Assembly (NCBI GenBank): GCA_017591395.1
Contig: WEDG01005491.1
Location: 50,142-114,141 of the forward strand
Length of the DNA stretch: 64,000 nt
Source of the DNA: Schistocephalus solidus
Taxonomy: Eukaryota; Platyhelminthes; Cestoda; Diphyllobothriidea; Diphyllobothriidae
Direction of reading: 5' to 3'
The notes beneath the pieces were generated by a model. The model did not search any database, had not been told where the DNA came from, and worked only from the letters and a program-made list of their open reading frames with translations. Every line of letters starts with the position of its first letter. The first letter of the stretch is position 1. Below, piece after piece: positions 38,985 through 51,059 of this stretch. The position numbers were made by a program, and so were the translations under genes.

Positions 38985-40970
38985 CGTCGGGTTTAAGGTT
39001 GACTTAAAGACTGCTTTTGATTCAAGTCAGCTATCGGATGTACTGGCAAAAATTATCTTTTTTATATCAAGGTCTACCGTTGTCCCATTACTGGTGCGAG
39101 CTTTCGCCCACAACCATCTCCTACAACCGCCGGATGTTCCACCTGATTTCGGAAAAGGTTACCCTTGGTCACCCAAGCTGACCGACTACCTAATTGACGT
39201 AATCCTAGGAAGGTTTCAGCGCGCTTTGAGTGTGCTGCATTTGCATCAGAGGACGCAGGCTGAGCAACGTTGACTACGCTGACAATGTCATCCTGCTAAG
39301 AGTAATATTTATTGATTTACGCAGTACTCGTACCAGATATGGCTGTGAGTAGTTCTGATCTAGCCGGCGTCGAGGAAGTTCTTGATTGTAATTCTTAACG
39401 CGCGGCGATCCGCAGCAGCAGATCTGGACAGTTCAACCCACTCCCATTGTCAACGAGGGAGACCGAAATTCGACGGTTCAAGAACCACTTCCATGCCTCA
39501 ACGAACTGTGCCGAGTAAGGTTTTGAGTTGCCCCCCGTCTTCGAAGCCTCCGGATCAAGGGCGTAGAACGTGCCCAAACCATCTCAATCGTCTTTTTAGA
39601 GGGTCTGCGCTACGCGGGCGAGGTTGTCGCAGCGAGCGCGGACTCTAAAGATAATCCTCAAGCAGTGATGATCAAATATCTTCCAGTTATCGGTCATCTT
39701 CCACGCGCACAGCCCAGCATTCACAACCTAGAGAAGAACTGATAGGACAATGGCAATGGAGATGTCGCGACTAATCAATAGGCATCGAGCATAAATAGGC
39801 TTGAGAAAACCCGGCGAGCAGCATCGATTCGCGAGACAATGTCACCCTTACTCTGGCGATTCGGAAGCAGCCTCGCCCCGAGGTATCTGAAACTGTTTAC
39901 TTCATCAATTAATTTCGAGGGGTGCCTTCTCCTGCTCAGGGATGCAGCTTGAGAACACTTTACTCTTCCCAGCGTTTATGGATAAACCGGCCGATTTAGC
40001 GAACTCACTCAACTGTGACACCATAGACTGCATATCACCAAGGCTTGAAGGTAGTAAAGCGATATTCTCGGGGAAGTCCAGATCAGTCAGCCGACGTCCG
40101 GGCGCAAACTCAACACCGTCATGTTCGTCTAGAGCCTTCCCGCGAATCCAGTTATAGCGTACTTGAACAGAATTGACGACAAAGTACAACACCGTTGGAC
40201 GCCAGGCCGAATACCGAATGGTTGGGGAAGATCGTTATGGCCCAGAATTCACACAGTTATGGTGTGGTAATAGATCTTGATCATGGTGACCCAGGCAATG
40301 CGATGCATAAAATGAGGAAGGTCGTTAGATTGACCGGGGTATCAATCAACCTTGAGAAGACACAAGCGGCTCTTAGGAAGCGATGATTTTCAGTTGGACG
40401 AAGTGGATTGTTACAGACATCTGGGGATGAAGTTGCCATCAAATAGGCAGAGCAAGAATAGCATCGTCTCTCGGGTTGATATAATTCATAGGGTTTCGGC
40501 TTGGATTTAAGGACCTATTGTGCATCTTGATGGTCAGAGCATCTTCGCATACCGGACCAACTACCTGCAGGGCTGCGACTGTGGGACTGTATACAATCAA
40601 GACGAGATCGAAAAATGTCCGTTTAGGCCAATATTGACTCAAACCTCGACCTCAGTACGACAGTTGGCGCTCGCCGGGCCAAAACTGTGAGGGTATCCCA
40701 GACCATTAAAGAAAGGCGAGTCAAGCTGGTTTGCTGAATTATTCATCGTCCGTCACATTATTTCTGTGCTACTATCATTCATCTGAAATCACTGCCAAAC
40801 GGAAGGCTGTGGAGAAGCGGTTACCTCAAAACCTGGCCTCACACAGTCCGCCAAGGGAGTGAGGTGGTCCTTCGGCTCGCCGCTCGAGGTGCGAGTGCTT
40901 CGAGTTATACAGTTCTAGTACCACAGGTCATCGCGCGAGATCACGCACATTTCGCAGTATCATGGCTTGA
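38985..40970 (+). mobile_element. RTE-like LINE remnant, split by an opposite-strand LINE
   Basis: The plus-strand pieces are strongly decayed. From 38,985 to about 39,300 one reads VDLKTAFDS and a YADNVILL box at about 39,272. From about 40,200 onward the protein resumes with MRKVVRLTGVSINLEKTQ, which corresponds to the segment just after the YADD box in the intact copies. It continues with a C-terminal region containing a decayed KTW-x-HTVRQGSEVVL near 40,830. Frames change many times. The gap between the two halves is filled by a minus-strand copy of a related element. Confidence 0.62.
39345..40200 (-). mobile_element. RTE-like LINE 3' fragment nested in an opposite-strand LINE
   Basis: Reading leftward from 40,192, the frame gives APGRRLTDLDF, then a decayed catalytic box (FPENIALL instead of YADDIALL), then KSAGLSINAGKSKVFSSCIP, ending at 39,905. 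The C-terminal part follows in shifted frames to about 39,350 (HVLRP, GGQLKTLLGTVR, LSRSAAADRRALRITI). Its end, GCCGGCTAGATCAG, matches the 3' ends of the copies at 23.5 kb and 48.7 kb (CTAGATCAGGCATGATCGCA). The element is clearly inactive. Confidence 0.72.
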
Positions 40971-41356
40971 TAAACCACGATCATAGCCCTACCAGCAACA
41001 ATAGGCGTATAGTCATGGAATCCACAATCAGAAGGAGTCATCTGGCGCTCTACTACCCCTTCTCTTACTGGTATTGTTGTGCCGCCAAGAGAAACATACA
41101 GGCGTCGAATCTCGAAGAAGATGGAATTGATGGAGCCGCTGACTGGCACATCTGGAAAAACAATGGACACCTTTATTAAATCCGTTCTGCTTGTCCTGGT
41201 TTTTGAGGCGATGTTACGAATTTCCTGCCATTAATGCTATCTAGCGTGCAGAAAAGACCGAACAATGACAGAATTATAGAGAATCTGCGTGCTTGCGTGA
41301 AAAGCATGGATATACTATGAATACGCAAGGAGTGTAAGAGCTAAGAGTTTAGGCGA

Positions 41357-41452
41357 GGGAGGAGGAGGAGGAGGAGGAGGAGGAGGAGGAGGAGGAGGAG
41401 GAGGAGGAGGAGGAGGAGGAGGAGGAGGAGGAGGAGGAGGAGGAGGAGGAGA
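41357..41452. repeat. (GGA)n microsatellite
   Basis: An uninterrupted run of about 31 GGA units. Confidence 0.97.
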
Positions 41453-43095
41453 GGCTACCTTCACGAGGTCCAAGTCATTTCTTCGGAAAATAGACGGGGA
41501 GGGGAGGACGCCAAGTATGCGCTATCAGACTGCACGAAAGCAAGCTACCGTGCGTACCTGGACAGGAGAGAGAGAGAGAGCGGATGAGATGAGATGATTT
41601 GTTTCTGATTAAATTATGTCGTTTCGCACGCGCAAACGCAGCGACAGTTACCGTGCTGGTCTTCCGTCTTGGCAGAAAGCGAAACGTCTGTCTTCTCTAG
41701 AAAGTGGCTGAAAAAGCCTCCGTTGCAGTGAGCTCATTGTATCACTTGTAAATCACTAGAATGCGCAGCCCGCGCATCCAATCTTCGCGAAACAGCGGAA
41801 AGGAGGGCGATTTTGTCCTCGGAACGAAAAGTAAACCTGTGTTTTTCTTTAATGCGCTGAGCGATAGAAGGATCTTGAAAGAGTTAGAGTTCTTAAAGTT
41901 ACCATTGACTGGTAAAAATGTGCAAAACACCGTCGTTAAGCGCCATTTATCCTGGTGTGCCCCAGACTGCGGACAAATTTATTCTATTAGAGTCTGATAG
42001 TTACGTTATTTTGACAGCGTATTAATAAAGCTGAGACGGATTTCTTGCGTTTCTGAGGTCTCGAAGAGCCATTATAGTCATTCATGATCAGAAAATCGTA
42101 GATACAGTGTAGCATACTGCCTGTCTAGCGAGCCTCCAGTGCCGGCTGCCTTTCTAGCGTGCACATGCGTTGTCTCTTCATCCTTGTTTTCCTTCTGTGG
42201 ATCCACAGAAGTAAATCGATTTGTCATTACCTCTACTCACAACCTTGAATTTGTTAAAGCTTAACTAAGGAGTCACCAGGACAGTATGAGATACCACCCA
42301 AAACAGTACGTTCAAATGCTGTCGCACTGATTGGTGTTCGAGCACCAGTGTCGTTCCTGCAATTCTATTTCTTTGTAAATTAGCACTGTTATCGCAAGGG
42401 AATGCAGCGCCAAATGGAACAGACTGGCATGGGTAAATAGTGCGTATTAAGATTTAACATCCCACCGAAAGATTCATGGAACTTGCATCAGCAGTACAGG
42501 TGGCAGAGGGCACCGTGGACGCACACGCAGTGACGGTTTCATAATAAATCAAGAGTTCGTTGCAAAATGGAACGGTGGTGATTCAATTGGTGCTATGTTT
42601 CTTTAATTTTGCCGCTTACTTGCAACAATAACCGACAGAACTCGAGGCAGCAACACAATGGTGAACGGTTTGATCTCGGGTCCAAGCCAGATATATTTAT
42701 GACCACGACCTGATTGATTGAAAACAGCAATTAAGTCAGAAGCAGTCATTCCAGTCCCCCCTGCCTTTACCGTCAGCTCTTCTCCATCAGTAGACGATAC
42801 CGTAGGTTTGCTGTCACACCTTTTGCTAGCACGGATTTCGGGGTTGCGAACTGATATTATCGCATCTACGGTTGTCGACGTACACGTGGGACAGGCCCAA
42901 TGAACTACTAAGCTGTGCGAGTCAGTGGAGTTTTCTATACATGTAACGCCGGGAAAGCTTTTAACGGAGCTGTTCTCGCGAAATAACTGGCATCGGGAGA
43001 GGCAGTAGGCGCATGTATCTCTTTCGTATGGTTGAGACGGGGCAGTATAGCCCCCGGAGGATTCCAACTGGAATGGCGTTGGGTAGATGACAATG

Positions 43096-43274
43096 CCTCC
43101 TCCTCCTCCTCCTCCTCCTCCTCCTCCTCCTCCTCCTCCTCCTCCTCCTCCTCCTCCTCCTCCTCCTCCTCCTCCTCCTCCTCCCTCCTCCTCCTCCTCC
43201 TCCTCCTCCTCCTCCTCCTCCTCCTCCTCCCCCTCCTCCTCCCTCCTCCTCCTCCTCCTCCTCCTCCTCCTCCA
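43096..43274. repeat. (CCT)n microsatellite
   Basis: CCT units with a few one-base phase slips (43,183, 43,230 and 43,240). Confidence 0.97.
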
Positions 43275-45439
43275 ATACTCTGATGTAGCGGTCGCAATTA
43301 CGCTCAAGGAAAAAAATAGCTAAATCATTTCGGTGGTCTATAACCCTCTGAGGCTCCAGTTAAGTCAAACCAGTACGTTTCCGCCATAGGTAAGGCTGAC
43401 GAGCTCTGGCTTACTGAGGTAGAAACAGCTATCTGGGAGGAAAGTTGAGAAAGGTATTGAAAATATATTAAAAAGTAGTTGGCGGACGGTAGAAGAATAC
43501 GGAGGCCCAGACGGAGATTAAAACTATGGCAAGTTCATAATTCGATCCTATTAAGGCAAGACACTGCGACAATTCAATGCAATAGCGTTGCTAACTCATG
43601 AGCTAAGGTCATCTGTGTAACCATTGCAACATGCGTTCGAATGTTTGTGCTACCCACGGTACAATCTAGTCGGGGCTGTGGTGGATTGATGAAGGCGTGG
43701 CAGTGTTCGAAAACGGTGTTATCGCAGTGCCGCTAAGTCTGAGATGAGCCGCCTCTATTAGCCGTGGTCCCCGTATTTTTGCTAGATGGCATTGACTACA
43801 GTTTTGCCAATCGCAGAAATCCGAGGAGTAAGATTTCCCAAGTCTAACCCACTGCAACATTGTACATTGCAAGCAGGATGTTTTGTCCCTGCTTTCGCGA
43901 GTCCTAGAGCAAAGGATGCACGTAAAAGACTGTGCACTGAACGAATGACTGATGTTTTCATTTAAAGAAGCAGTTAGCAAGGACTTCTTCAAGCCGAGAG
44001 CTCCACATACCGAATGGATGGAGCATTCGAGAATAAGAAGAGCAATTGCAAGCCCAGTTACACCGGGAAAGTTGACTGATTTTAAAGAGTTATGCTAATA
44101 CCATGCTGGCAGATGAGGTACTCAAAAAACGCACTCTATATTGACTGGTATTAGAGATAAGGAAAAGGTATGAAAGGGCGATTCAGGTTAGGAAGGCTAT
44201 TATGGAAAAGAATCCCGCGGAAGAGCCGTTTACTGATCTGACTTGACTCCAGCATGAAATAGGAGTGTGCCGTTTTACCACGGGCTCCGATCGAACGCCA
44301 TCGGTCCAGCGACCAGTTGTGCGGAGTCAAATTTAAAAGTGTTCGCTTTAATCTTTTCCCACCAAACACCTTCTCACCTGGCACTTGGTTACCAGAAATG
44401 AACTCTGTCTCCAGGCTTTACTAGAAGGCTCTGCACTAAAGTTATTGTACCATCGCATCGCAGGCTTCCCGCAATAGAACTAAAGGGTGCACCGAATAGT
44501 TTTCATTGAGTTCGTTTTCTTAAGTAAAATAAATCAGCGTGTTAAATATTGCAAAATTGGTTAACATGCTGTGTGCTTCATCATAATAGTTAAATGTCCA
44601 GGAATATGTTTAGCGGAAGTTTCTGCTGGATGGTCCTCCAGCGTTCCTTTGTGTGATTTATGGCAGGTACAGGTGGTTTGAAACTAACTGTTTAATCTTC
44701 TCGGACTAAATCAGTCCGAAAGAAGACTGAGTTCGAAAGTTGATATTAATAATTGAACCGAAATCCATCAGCTACATTGGGGTAGCCGCACGATATTAAT
44801 AAAGCGCCCACCGACAGCCAGTAGTACACACGTGTTGCATGATCGATAATACTGGCAACAAAGGTATTAGCAAAAAGCCTAGACACGTGTTGTGTCGATA
44901 TTCTGGCGATGCATGAAAAAAACTGACTTACTTCAACTAGCTGGAAAGAAGTTAATTGGTGGACATATGCACCAACCTCTGTGGTCAAAGCCCCTTAGCT
45001 ACTTGAAGCACCATTCACCAGGATAAGTGGTTCTCGTCCAAACAAACCGGCGAGTCCAGGTGTGACAGACAACGAAGGGAACTCCAGTAAGGGTTACTTG
45101 AGAAACTAGCAGGCTCGCATTCACGAAGGACAAACAGTCGCTGGGCATGCAACTTTACTACCGTCAGGTGTGGCTGGGCACCGATCGGGAAAATCGGTCA
45201 AGCAAAACAGAGTCCGAGGCTATATATCAGTATCAAAACATGGCGATTGCCTCCTGCCATCACCTAAGGTCGCGCTGGATGTCCGAGCCAGTCAGAGAAC
45301 CTTAAAAGAGTGTGACAGATGTGGATAGAAGTATGTACACAAGTTAGAATCTAGGGTATGTCTAAAACCATGCCTTCAGGAAGAGGTCCCATAAGGTAGC
45401 TCTTTGGTGAAGCAAAACTCCATGGAGCTTTTTGGACGA

Positions 45440-48400
45440 AAGGAGTGCCATGGTCTGCGAGCTGTGGTTAGATTTGTGAAACAACAAGGCACCTGGAGAG
45501 AACGGTATACCCTCTTAAATCTACAAGTCTTGTGTCGACAAACTGGCGCCCTGGCTCCACGAAGTCATTGTACAAGTGTGGAGAGACGAGGTTGTTCCTG
45601 ATGACTGGGGCTCAGGCATCCTCGTGCCTGTCCACAAGAAGGGAGACAAAACGAGATGCGAAAACTACCGTGGCATAAGTCTTATCAACGTAGCTGCTAA
45701 AATCTTCACTATTGTCCTTCTCTGGCGAGTTCAGGCTGTGCACGACTCCAGGAAGAGGCCCAACCAAGCCGGAATCCGTGCTGGGCGTGGATGTGCGAAC
45801 TAAATATTCACACTAAGGCGCATCTTTGAATTCCGCCATAGTTACCAGCAACCGACAGACGTATGCTTTGTCGACTTCACCGCCGCGTTCGATTCCGTCC
45901 ATCGTGAATCCTTATGGCGGATAATGGCACTAGATGGCCTACCATCGAAAATAATCGCCATGATCAAGGCATGTTACAGATCAACCACTGCACGAGTTTT
46001 GATTCATAACTATCTTTCACAAGCATTCAATATCCGGTCTGGCGTTCGACAAGGTTGTATTTTGTCGCCCATCCTTTTCAACTGCGCTATCGAGGGGATT
46101 TTTGGGAAGGCCCTGCATGAAGAGGACGGTATTGAGCTTGCACCCGGACGCCAACTGACTGATCCCGACTACGCAGATGATATCGCTTTATTAGCTTCAA
46201 GCTTTGGTGCTTTGCAGTCCGTGGTGTCGCGGGTGAATGACGTCGATAAATCAGTTGGCTTGTCCATGAACGCGGGGAAGATCAAAGTTGTTTCAAGCTG
46301 CATCCCTGCCCAGGAGAAGGCACATCTCGAGATTGATGGCTGTCAACTTGAAGAGGTAAACAGTTTCAAATACCTTGGGTTGAGATTGCGGCCGAATGGA
46401 CAGAGTAAGGATGACATTGTCTCCCGAATCGATGCTGCTCGACAGGTTTTCCCAAACCTTAGAAAGGACCTGTGGACCCGACGCGAAATTTATATCGCCA
46501 CGAAGGTTCGCGTGGACTGTGCATCCATCCGGTCTGTCCTTCTCTATGGTGTGAATGCTGGGCTATATGTGTGAATCCATCGCACGGAGGCTGGTGAACC
46601 AGTGCCTGAGGCTCCGACATACAGTCGACGCGCCCGCCTTCTCTGCCCTCACGGCTCCCGCACATTTACACACCGCATGGGCCTATTAGGACACATACGC
46701 CTCCACGACAACCTCCGGTTAACCACCGGAGGCTAAGATACATCAGCGCACACTACCTACACCAATACATCGACAACAACCTCACAATCACCATTTACCA
46801 GAGTATATAACGGTTTCCTAGAAACCGTGGCTGGGAAGTCTGCCAATCTGACGCTTCCACCAGACCACGCCGTCGGCTCAGTGTATGTGCTGTGTGTGTC
46901 GAGTGGCTGACCAGTGGACTAAGAGTCAGACGGCGATGGCTGCTCCATATCCCCAGAGTTAGTGAATCCTGGTGTGTGCGTTATGGGGGCCAGGTCGTGC
47001 TGTGGCGCGCGAAGACAGGTACGCCGATCCGTCAGCCAATGCGCCCACTCCCACATCAGGCAACTGACCGGCTCGGACAGTGGTCTGATTGTGGGGGTGG
47101 GGGAGAGAGTGAGGTCGAGAGCTTAGCGTATTTTTCTCACTATAAACAAGCTGACGCGCTTGAAACTATCACGGTGCGCTAAAAGCCGTGGCTTGGAAGG
47201 TTGCCAACTGACGGGATAACTCGGACCGCGTGGTCAGCCCAATGTGTGTTTTGTGTGGAGTGGCTGACTGGCGGACTGAGAGTCAGGCTGCAATGGCTCC
47301 TTCTTAATGTGGTCTTTATGGCACCCCCACTCTGTGGGATCCGAGCCAGGTGTGGTGGTACGCCCAGGGGCGGCTCCGGCCGCACCAGCCACCTGTGCCC
47401 TCTCCCATCTCCGGTCTTCTTGACTGTGTCATGAGACCGGGCTCAGGTGGGGGAGGAGAAGAGAGTGCGGTAACGTTGAGTGAAGCGGTTGGAAGGTTGC
47501 CAACTGACAATTACACTCAGACTTCGCAGTTAGTCCAATGTGTGTTGTGTGAAGTGGCTGACTGGTGGTCTGAGAGTCAGGCTGCGATGGCTCCTTCTTA
47601 ACGTAACCTCTGGCTATCTCACACATGTGAGATGTAAGCCGCTCAACCCCCTGTTTTGTGAAATTCTGGTGCTTGTGTTTGGGGGGCCAGGTCGGGTACG
47701 TAGTACACGTAGACGAGGTCACCAGCAGCTGCGCCCGATTCCGCATCAGACAACTGACCGGCTCGGACAGTGGTCTGATTGTGGGCGTGGGGGAGAGAGT
47801 GAGGTCGAGAGCTCAGTGTAATTTCCTCACTATAAACAATCTGACGCGCTTGAAACTATCACGGTGCGCTAAAAGCCGTGGCTTGGAAGGTTGCCAACTG
47901 ACGGGATAACTCGGACCGCGTGGCAGCCCAATGTGTGTTTTGTGTGGAGTGGCTGACTGGCGGACTGAGAGTCAGGCTGCAATGGCTCCTTCTTGATGTG
48001 GCCTTTATGGCACTCCCACTCCGTGGGATCCGAGCCAGGTGTGGTGGCACGCCCAGGGGCGGCTCCGGCCGCGCCAGCCACCTGCACCCTCTCCCATCTC
48101 CAGTCTTCTTGACTGTGTCATGAGACCGGGCTCAGGTGGGGGAGGAGAGAGATTGCGGTAGCTGCAGCGCAAGGCTACGATCACTTTAAACTAATTCACG
48201 CGCAAGTCACCGTCTTAGCACCACCTGGTGTAGAGCATACGGTGGACCTCGTCGAAATCGACGGTCGAACTGCCATATGTGTGAAAGCTGAGCGAAAACT
48301 GGAGGTATTTGACCACCACTGCTTGAGGACCGTCCTCCGAGGGAAGTATACCGAATTCGTCTTAAATGAGACAGTCCGTACTCGCTGCGAAAACATCACA

Positions 48401-48703
48401 AAGGTATCCCAAGCCATCCAAGAACGACGACTGAGCTGGTTTGGGCACGTTCTTCATTGCTCCCCTAACAAGCTCAGTGTTACTGCCCTTGATCCGGCCC
48501 CACTACCCAATAGAAGGCGTCGAAGAGGGGGTCAGCTCAAAACCTGGCTCGACACAGTTCATCAAGACGTGGAAGTTGTTCTTGGACCTTCGGTATTAGG
48601 TGTCTGTGGTTGGCGAAGAGAATGGATTGAGCTGTCCCTGCCTGCTGCCGCGGATCATCATGGGTGGAGGAGCACAATCCGTGACATAATCAAGGCCAGC
48701 TAG
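45440..48703 (+). mobile_element. RTE-like LINE, 5'-truncated copy interrupted by an insertion
   Basis: This is the same family as the element at 20-23.6 kb, starting inside the RT domain. From 45,576 to 46,574 the frame is open except for one TAA at 45,801 (the sister copy has CAA there). It retains PVHKKGDKTRCENYRGISL, VDFTAAFDS, RQGCILSPILFN and YADDIALL at 46,170. A one-base loss near 46,550 shifts the frame just before the insertion point. The C-terminus resumes at 48,285 and runs open to a TAG at 48,701, with RRRRGGQLKTWLDTVHQD preserved. This copy is clearly younger than the other. Confidence 0.88.
46575..48274 (+). mobile_element. insertion of a 5'-truncated zinc-finger LINE 3' end with tandem tail modules
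   Basis: The insertion splits the surrounding LINE and is flanked by the 10-base direct repeat ATATGTGTGA (46,565-46,574 and 48,275-48,284), read as a target-site duplication. Its first 160 bases encode a C-terminal zinc-finger region: IHRTEAGEPVPEAPTYSRR, then a finger in which the second Cys is Gly (CPHG), then HRMGLLGHIRLH, stop at about 46,737. The remaining 1.5 kb is non-coding and built of two alternating modules in the order A-B-A-B (starts near 46,866, 47,190, 47,500 and 47,880). The 3' end is CGGTCGAACTGCC. Confidence 0.8.
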
Positions 48704-48886
48704 ATCAGGCATGATCGCAGCCATAAGAATTACAAGTTCAGGATTTGCCGATGGTCAATGGCGCCGAAAGAACAATCTACCGGACAAAGCGGTGAGCCCT
48801 ACTCCATGTGTCAGTAAGTACTCGTATTGAAGCTTGCGTTTTGTTCCCCACCAAAACATTCCTCACACTTAAGTCATTAAGCATGG

Positions 48887-49171
48887 TCATGTTTTACTAA
48901 GACCGTCATCCCGAGGGAGGAGATAATCTTTAAAACTTATACGAGGGGCAATAGTCGATGGATCTAGAGCCTTTTTCCGGAAGGGTGGATAGTGGAGTAG
49001 TCTCTTCTGCTTCATCGCCATTTTAATTAACTCCCTAGTGGTCCAATTAGTTTCCGGGTCCAGTAGATCGACTACATAAACAGATTGCTGTCTGAACTCC
49101 GGGTTGGTTACCGGCATACTCAAAGTGTCACCCACAAACGACAACACTGCTCCCCTCATCTCCTCCCACAC
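48887..49171 (-). other. candidate terminal exon, unknown product
   Basis: After a CTCACTTCTCTACCGTGCGTTAG acceptor the frame runs 94 codons to a TGA with good protein composition (VWEEMRGAVLSFVGDTLSMP; LLDPETNWTTRELIKMAMKQ). It lies inside the proposed SLX1 intron on the same strand but enters in phase 0, while that intron is phase 1, so it is not an SLX1 exon. It may belong to a nested or decayed gene. Confidence 0.3.
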
Positions 49172-49949
49172 CTAACGCACGGTAGAGAAGTGAGTACGCT
49201 GGCACTGCACGCGCCCGTCATCCGGGAACGTAGAACACCCACAAAGAACAAAACCACCGATGTAGTTCTCCCTGCAGATACCACAGGACACAGCAATACC
49301 TCAGCATCCCCGCGCATGCCCCCCCCGCCTCCTCCCTCTTCTCGGGGAAAGGCCTACTCAAGTGAAAAGTAGGCGCGGCAACGGCAGCGTCGATGACGAC
49401 GACACATAGGCAGGATTACACTCGGGCGCAACGACCAGAGTCGCCTAAGGACGTGTGTGACGGGAGTCGCATGTGGGTATGAATCATCGACCATCGCAGA
49501 TACAAGCGCGGGGAGAGCGGGGCGGAGGACCAGGTGCAGGTGCGTCCGCGTGAACGGCCACATTTTTCAGGGTAGAGGACTGGACAAACTTGCGAAACCT
49601 TTGAGTCTACTTCAGACGTGTCGATGCCGAAAAATAACAGCACCAGAGGCCATGGACGACACAGTCAATTCCTCCGACGACACTGGCCGGTAATGCACCC
49701 ACCTACAGAAACTCTAGATTGAGCTCCAAATGAAAATGAGAAGGGCATGTTCCGTAACCTGCTCTCGCGATGGTGACTGAGTAATTTATCTTCGAGTCCA
49801 CGAAGGTCGCAGAGCGTGGAGAGCCTGTGCGTGGAGCACGATGGAGTTCTAATCTGGGCAATCGGTGGGCACATCTTGTCACTCGTTCGACCCTATTTAC
49901 GTTGCTGCTGGCCACTGCTGTAAAGGGGTATCGCCAAGTAAGAGCGAGG

Positions 49950-49992
49950 AATATGAGCGTTTCGGATCCATTGGGCATCATCAGCCAGTCCG
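49950..49992 (-). mobile_element. Penelope-like 3' end motif
   Basis: The minus strand reads GGCTGATGATGCCCAATGG followed by ATCCGAAACGCTC, the same CTGATGA to CGAAAC arrangement as the other Penelope 3' ends. Nothing else of an element is visible. Confidence 0.4.
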
Positions 49993-50099
49993 TTCCACCT
50001 TATATCAGAAAAAACTGCCCTGGGCACTGGAGTTAGTAGCTTCTGAGTTGTTATAGCCCTAAACACTGAACTACGAATGTAGGGTCGAGTGAAGGGTGC

Positions 50100-50245
50100 A
50101 GTGACTATTTGACAATTCAACCATTCCTTTGACTCAACTGTGAAAAATGCAGTGGCCTCGGCGGAATTCGAACCGATGGCAGTACGGGGAAGGCTTTAAT
50201 ACCGCCAAAGATCAAACAACTTGATCTACGAGTCCCCCTGGGAGG
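50100..50245 (-). mobile_element. tRNA-derived SINE (family B)
   Basis: Minus strand: GGCGGTATTAAAGCCTTCCC, GGTTCGAATTCCGCC, ATTTTTCACAGTTGAGTCAA, block for block like the 35.7 kb copy. A further 3' fragment (AATTGTAAAAAACTCGGTGG) lies at 50,425-50,465. Confidence 0.62.
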
Positions 50246-50769
50246 CGTGAATTTGGGTCAGTTTTCCCGCCCAGCCTAATGCAACGTAAAGAATCCACAA
50301 ATTCTGATAGAGCAAGCTGACTGCCTAAGCAAGATATTCCAAACAATCAATGTAGAACCCACCAGTTGAATACCAGGCACAATTAATTGATAGGATGTAT
50401 TGGCAGATTTGACTTATTTAATTTACCCAATTGTAAAAAACTCGGTGGCCTCGGTGGGTCAAACGAAATATTCGAATTTGTCATAACCCCTCATTAATTC
50501 GACCGCAGGAGTGGGGGAGGTAAGGACGGTGATTCGCAGGCGAATTCCTTATTATTTATATAAGACTTGCTCTGCATCCACTGCACTCTCTCCCCCCTTT
50601 CACCTTATCAAAACAGTGTCAAAAACTGGGGGTAGGATCGGGCGCAGTGGCCAACAAGACTATAAAGCCCGTCTACGCGTGCCTTACACGTTTGGTCCGC
50701 ACATGATGGACCACGATTTCAGACAAAGATGGCTCAGATCTCACCTGAGTGGGGGCCATTACAGTCTGA

Positions 50770-51050
50770 CTCTCCCGTCCTGAGAGGACGATGAAGTTAT
50801 CCGGTCAGCTGGCAGCCTTCCAAACTACGGCTTTTAGCGCACTGTGACAGAAGCCTGCGCGCTAGATTGTTTATAGTGAGGAAGGTACGTCGAGTGCAAT
50901 AGGGACGCAGTCCTAAACATCGACCACACTCTCCCTCTCTCTTCCCTATTCCCGGGGCACCAGCCTACTAGCCGAGCCAGTCAGCCCTTTGATGTGGAGG
51001 GGAGGGGGCGGAGTTCGGTGTAGGTGGCCGGCGCAGCGTGAATATGCTTC
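50770..51050 (-). repeat. LINE tail module copy
   Basis: On the minus strand this carries the CTCACTATAAACAATCTAGC block followed by GCGCTAAAAGCCGTAGTTTG and CCGGATAACTTC, as in the 47-48 kb array. Divergence is moderate. Confidence 0.6.
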
Positions 51051-51059
51051 TGGGTAAGT

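Larger units (their letters stand above)
40975..45435. other. intron or intergenic DNA, largely unassigned
   Basis: Contains the (GGA)n and (CCT)n tracts. A minus-strand open frame from about 43,080 to 42,603 carries CAYCLSRC, CPTC and a plausible protein-like C-terminus (GRGHKYIWLGPEIKPFTIVL), but no known family. Another at 43,992-43,666 has cysteine pairs (CILC, CLQC, CSQC). Both could be decayed element fragments. Confidence 0.35.

Noticed and set aside
42935..43323. Poly-Gly, poly-Arg and poly-Ser frames
   Set aside because: Translation of (CCT)n; only the non-repeat part at 42,603-43,080 was kept as an unassigned possibility.
46459..46665. Minus-strand frame beginning at the LINE insertion point
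   Set aside because: Antisense shadow of the RT C-terminus and inserted zinc-finger region.
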